From: Candidatus Hydrogenedens sp.
GTDB taxonomy: Bacteria; Hydrogenedentota; Hydrogenedentia; Hydrogenedentales; Hydrogenedentaceae
DNA: 10,000 nucleotides
Reading direction: 5' to 3'
Assembly (NCBI GenBank): GCA_020216745.1
Contig: JAIWNQ010000168.1
Span: forward strand, 1-10,000
Shown here: piece by piece, positions 6,771-10,000 of the stretch
Numbering within the stretch: position 1 is the stretch's first letter
Layout of the letters: the number at the start of each line of letters is the position of its first letter
The notes under the pieces: model-generated
Databases searched by the model: none
Seen by the model: the letters and a program-made list of their open reading frames with translations, nothing else
Told to the model about the DNA's origin: nothing
Translations under genes and position numbers: made by a program

Positions 6771-8357
6771 ATGGCTAAAAAAGTAATTGTAATAGGGTGG
6801 GATGGTGCTACAAGGAAAGTAATTGAAAGGGGATTAGATGAAGGTTGGCTTCCTTCTCTAAAATCCTTCTTAAACAATGGACGTCTTTTAGACTTAATTT
6901 CGACAATTCCATTTGCAACAATTCCTGCATGGACATCTTGCTTTACCGGTGTAAATCCGGGTACACATGGGTATTTTGATTTTACAGAACTAATAAAAGG
7001 AACATATCAAATACGGTTTACCAATGGCTCTTTTCGAAAATTTCCTGCGGTTTGGAACTGGATTTCCAGAGCAGGTAAGAATGCTATTGTGGCTGGGGTT
7101 CCGGGAACATACCCAATCGAGGAAATCAATGGGATTATGGTTTCCGGTTTTATATCTCCACTTCCCGGCAAATTAACTCCCGACCAGGTTTATCCTGAAA
7201 AATTATATCCAATAGTTAAAAACTGGGGCTATGGAGGCATTAACGAAACTATTATTAGAAAGAAAAAGCATCAAAAAATAATTGATATTTTAATTGACAG
7301 AATTAAAAGAAAAGAACATATTATCTTAGAACTACTCCGCAACTATGATTGGGACTTGTTTATTGCTGTGTTCAACGAAAGTGATACGGTAAGTCATCAT
7401 TTCTGGATGTTTTGGGATGACCATTCTCCACGACATCAACAAGGTTTTAAAGAAGCAATTCCAATCGTTTATAAACACCTTGACAACACGTTAGGACGAA
7501 TATTAAAAGAGGCAGAAAAGAACGATTGCCTTGTAATGCTTGTTTCTGACCATGGTTTTCAGGCCTCAGATACAACAATTATACATATTAATAACTGGCT
7601 TGCACAGAAAGGTTATCTTAAATTCTATTCAAATAGAGAGCCATTGATAAAAAAGTTAGGACTTCATCTTTTTCCATATAAACTTCAAAGTTATTTATTC
7701 CATAAATTACAAAAATATGCTGAAGAAATAGAAAGTAACGCACGTTTTGCTGGAATAGATTGGGAACGAACGACCGCTTTTTCTGAGGAATTAGATTACT
7801 TCCCCTCAATCCGTGTCAATCTAAAAGAGCGAGAACCTCAAGGCACTATTCCAGAAGAGGAATATCTAGATTTCGTAAATCATATATGTAAAGAATTAAA
7901 AAAATGGGAATTTATAAAAAACGCTTATTATCGTGAAGAAATTTATAAAGGTCCTTTTGTTGAAAAAGCACCTGATATTATATTAGAAATTGCGGAAAAC
8001 GATAGTGGTGCGGTTCCATGTTGTGTTCGGTCAAAGGGTGGGGAAATATCTCGTGTTTTATCTCCAAATCAATATCAAGGTGGAAAAGAACAAGGAATGA
8101 ATGGACATCATAAAAGAGAAGGCATTCTTTGCATCTCTGAAAAAATACCTTATGAAAAAGCTAATATTGAAGACATTTCAGCCACTGTAGGTGCAGTTAT
8201 GAATGTTCCTGCTCCTCCCTTAGATGGCAAACCTTTGTTAGGTTCCTTGTTGACTGACAAAGATTATCCCATTGATAATTATGAGGAACAAAATTTAACA
8301 CCGTATGAGGAATGGTTATTAATTCAGCAGATGAAAGCGATAGGATATTGGCAATAA
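6771..8357 (+). CDS. Alkaline-phosphatase-superfamily phosphohydrolase (COG3379 / type I phosphodiesterase-like)
   Basis: A 528-residue enzyme of the alkaline phosphatase superfamily, in the branch annotated as predicted phosphohydrolases/phosphomutases. It begins with VIVIGWDGA (metal ligand Asp11). Next comes PFATIPAWTSCFTGVNPGTHG with the probable nucleophile Thr50. Then FNESDTVSHH (Asp205, His209), VSDHGF (Asp260, His261) and GHHKREG (His446) complete a two-metal site. The insert between about 285 and 400 is the expected cap region. There is no signal peptide or membrane span, so it is probably cytoplasmic. In other bacteria such genes often lie beside glycosyltransferases in exopolysaccharide clusters, as here. 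Substrate unknown. The start at 6771 is supported by the immediate VIVIGWDGA strand, though the ribosome site is weak. Its stop lies 2 bases before the glycosyltransferase ATG. Confidence 0.9.
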   Translation: MAKKVIVIGWDGATRKVIERGLDEGWLPSLKSFLNNGRLLDLISTIPFATIPAWTSCFTGVNPGTHGYFDFTELIKGTYQIRFTNGSFRKFPAVWNWISRAGKNAIVAGVPGTYPIEEINGIMVSGFISPLPGKLTPDQVYPEKLYPIVKNWGYGGINETIIRKKKHQKIIDILIDRIKRKEHIILELLRNYDWDLFIAVFNESDTVSHHFWMFWDDHSPRHQQGFKEAIPIVYKHLDNTLGRILKEAEKNDCLVMLVSDHGFQASDTTIIHINNWLAQKGYLKFYSNREPLIKKLGLHLFPYKLQSYLFHKLQKYAEEIESNARFAGIDWERTTAFSEELDYFPSIRVNLKEREPQGTIPEEEYLDFVNHICKELKKWEFIKNAYYREEIYKGPFVEKAPDIILEIAENDSGAVPCCVRSKGGEISRVLSPNQYQGGKEQGMNGHHKREGILCISEKIPYEKANIEDISATVGAVMNVPAPPLDGKPLLGSLLTDKDYPIDNYEEQNLTPYEEWLLIQQMKAIGYWQ

Positions 8358-8359
8358 CA

Positions 8360-9454
8360 ATGAAAATAGGTTTTGTTGCAGGTTGTCCTTACCCTGTACC
8401 TCAAGGGTCTCAAGCATTTATCCGTGAGAATGCTCTTACGTTAAAAAAACGAGGGCATGAAATTCATCTTATTGTCTATGGACATGGTGTTGGTCAAATT
8501 ACAGACGACTTTATTATCCACCGAAGTCCCAATTTACCAGGGGTGCAGAAAATATCGGCTGGACCTTCATTGAAAAAAATTTGTCTTGACCTACTCATGG
8601 TAAAAACATTAAAAGATGTATGTAAAAAACATCAATTACAAGTATTATTTGCTCATAATTATGAAGGTTTACTTATATCACTTCTGGCTGGGATACGACC
8701 CATTATTTACCATGCGCATAATGTAATGAGTGATGAACTTCCTTACTATTTTAATTCTAAAGGTAATTTTTTTGGTGTGTTGGGTAATTTTCTTGACAAA
8801 AATTTTCCCAAAAGAGCAAACTATATCATCGTTCCTCATGAACGACTTGCAGGGAACCTAATATTAAAAGGTTGCAAAAAAGAAAAAATAAGAGTTATTC
8901 CACCACCCATCGATATCGATTATTTCCCAGTAAGCAAAATTAAAAAAGAAGCTCTTCCTTCTATTCTTTACACAGGAAATCTGGATAAATATCAAAATAT
9001 TGAATTTTTATTTAAGGTTGTAAAACGAGTTCGTGAAACGATTCCAGGGACTCGGTTTGTTATTGGGACATTTGAAAAAATAAATATTCCTGATGCAGAG
9101 GTTATTCATATTGGCACATTTGATTCCCTAAAAAAGTTATTAGAAGAAGATTCGATTATGGCAATACCTCGTACTTCATGGTCAGGCTATCCAATAAAAC
9201 TGCTCAATGGAATGGCAAGTGCAAAATCTGTAGTTTGCTGTGAAGGTTCTGCCTATGGAATAAAACATGGTTTCAATGGTTTAATCGTTGCTAATAACGA
9301 TGAAGATTCATTTGCCAATTCATTAGTAACGTTAATGACAAATCCAAGACTCCGCGAAAAATTAGGTAGAAATGCCCGTGAAACGATAGAAAAATATAAC
9401 AACCCAGAAATAATTGGGAAAGCACTTGAAGATTTGGCTCTGAAGTGTATATAA
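8360..9454 (+). CDS. GT4-like glycosyltransferase
   Basis: A GT-B fold glycosyltransferase of 364 residues. The N-terminal half opens with MKIGFVAGCPYPVPQGSQAF, a first strand and glycine loop typical of family GT4, and includes AHNYEG and YHAHNVMSDELP. The linker reads RVIPPPIDIDYF, and the C-terminal donor-binding half has LYTGNLDKYQNIEFL, IGTFD and SGYPIKLLNGMASAKSVVC. Both glutamates of the usual E-x7-E motif are replaced (Ser275 and Asn283). The frame could begin at 8312, but those 16 extra residues overlap the phosphohydrolase and precede the natural first strand, so the ATG at 8360 is preferred. No signal peptide. It probably adds a sugar from a nucleotide donor to a lipid-linked or surface glycan, together with the phosphohydrolase to which it is translationally linked. 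It converges on the CstA gene with a 7-base gap. Confidence 0.88.
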   Translation: MKIGFVAGCPYPVPQGSQAFIRENALTLKKRGHEIHLIVYGHGVGQITDDFIIHRSPNLPGVQKISAGPSLKKICLDLLMVKTLKDVCKKHQLQVLFAHNYEGLLISLLAGIRPIIYHAHNVMSDELPYYFNSKGNFFGVLGNFLDKNFPKRANYIIVPHERLAGNLILKGCKKEKIRVIPPPIDIDYFPVSKIKKEALPSILYTGNLDKYQNIEFLFKVVKRVRETIPGTRFVIGTFEKINIPDAEVIHIGTFDSLKKLLEEDSIMAIPRTSWSGYPIKLLNGMASAKSVVCCEGSAYGIKHGFNGLIVANNDEDSFANSLVTLMTNPRLREKLGRNARETIEKYNNPEIIGKALEDLALKCI

Positions 9455-9461
9455 AACGCAA

Positions 9462-10000
9462 TTACATGTTAGACTTCTCATCTTTAAATCGATGAAAAAC
9501 ACGTTGTACCTCTAAAATTAACAATACGGCAAGTAAGATTAATACACCTGCAATGATAACAAGAATATATTGATGACTTTTAATATTACTATACATAAAT
9601 AGAAGTAATGCGGAAATTGTTGTGATAAGCATAAAAACCATAGGAATTTGGACAAATCGATATTTCTTTCCTAACCCCCGAGCCACCCAAACCATAATCC
9701 CTAATAACGCAATTCCAGCTACTAATTGGTTTGATGCTCCAAACACAGGCCAAATAATTTTCCAGGCTGGGACATCACCACTACGGACAAAGAGTAAAGT
9801 TATAGCACAAACAATACTAATAATAGTTGCTGTAAATCGGTCTAACTTCATCTTGCTTAGCTCTTGTAATTGATAGCGCGCAAGCCGAGTTGAAGTATCT
9901 AATGTGGTCAAAATAAAGGAATTCACTGCTAACAACCCTAAAGATTTCCCTAAGGAAGGATTGATATGAACTAAACTTGCAAACTTTGCAAACCCTTCTC
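9462..10000 (-). CDS. cstA: CstA-family carbon starvation/peptide or pyruvate transporter (C-terminal part)
   Basis: The gene enters from the right edge and ends at 9462, so only the last 178 residues are visible. The conserved CstA stretch SFILTTLDTSTRLARYQLQE and the later WPVFGASNQLVAGIALL are diagnostic; family members normally show TTLDTATRLARY and FGAANQLLA. About four membrane spans follow: FTATIISIVCAITLLFV, the WPVFGASNQ segment, FVQIPMVFMLITTISALLLFMY and YILVIIAGVLILLAVLLILEV. The tail RFKDEKSNM is charged. A TTG near 9935 is an internal codon, not a start, since the frame stays open to the window edge with family-like sequence (INPSLGKSLGLLAVNSF). CstA proteins import peptides or pyruvate across the inner membrane. 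The gene converges on the glycosyltransferase and is probably a separate unit. Confidence 0.92.
   Translation of the reverse strand, partial: EGFAKFASLVHINPSLGKSLGLLAVNSFILTTLDTSTRLARYQLQELSKMKLDRFTATIISIVCAITLLFVRSGDVPAWKIIWPVFGASNQLVAGIALLGIMVWVARGLGKKYRFVQIPMVFMLITTISALLLFMYSNIKSHQYILVIIAGVLILLAVLLILEVQRVFHRFKDEKSNM

Noticed and set aside
7618..7809. Minus-strand frame of 63 codons within the phosphohydrolase
   Set aside because: It is a shadow of the phosphohydrolase coding sequence, without motif or ribosome site.
8312..8359. Earlier glycosyltransferase start at 8312
   Set aside because: It adds 16 residues before the first strand of the fold, its ribosome site is only one base from the ATG, and it overlaps the phosphohydrolase gene.
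9622..9873. Plus-strand frame of 83 codons opposite the transporter gene
   Set aside because: It is antisense to the conserved CstA segment and has no recognisable features.

Overview
The window is about 65% A+T and carries ordinary bacterial genes: Shine-Dalgarno sites of the AAGG/GGAG type, lipoprotein lipoboxes and Sec-type signal peptides. There is no RNA gene, insertion sequence, phage gene or CRISPR array. The short cell-surface lipoproteins, one with a glycine/glutamate-rich linker leading into a PASTA domain, suggest an uncultured diderm bacterium, perhaps of the Hydrogenedentes or a neighbouring phylum. That placement is inferred from protein style, not from a marker gene, and is held at low confidence.

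Layout, left to right. (1) Positions 1-1238, minus strand: two tandem paralogous lipoproteins. They share a lipobox and a Cys-Thr-Pro-Lys-Ile-Gly start to the mature protein, followed by one beta-sandwich (BACON/ASH-like) domain. The downstream copy also has an 18-unit tetrapeptide linker (12-bp DNA repeat, 60-bp super-period) and a PASTA domain that runs off the left edge. Each gene has its own candidate promoter. (2) Positions 1516-4842, minus strand: a three-gene operon read right to left. It encodes a secreted PHP-type (CehA/McbA-like) metallohydrolase, a xylose-isomerase-like TIM-barrel sugar phosphate isomerase/epimerase and a YkuE/YaeI-like metallophosphoesterase. All three are metal-dependent enzymes. 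(3) Positions 4843-4976: a divergent intergenic region with promoter-like sequence. (4) Positions 4977-9454, plus strand: a four-gene run. It encodes an exported helical protein of unknown function, a TPR protein with a multi-spanning membrane domain, an alkaline-phosphatase-superfamily phosphohydrolase (COG3379 type) and a GT4-like glycosyltransferase that starts 2 bases after the phosphohydrolase stop. (5) Positions 9462-10000, minus strand, convergent: the C-terminal part of a CstA-family transporter, cut by the right edge.

How the genes may work together (inference): the phosphohydrolase/glycosyltransferase pair suggests assembly or modification of a surface glycan or phospho-linked polymer, with the TPR/membrane protein and the exported helical protein as possible accessory parts. 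The minus-strand operon looks like catabolism or processing of a sugar- or phosphate-containing small molecule. No recognised defence system or mobile element is present. The least described items are the repeat-linker PASTA lipoprotein with its short paralogue, and the two unassigned genes at 4977-6724.
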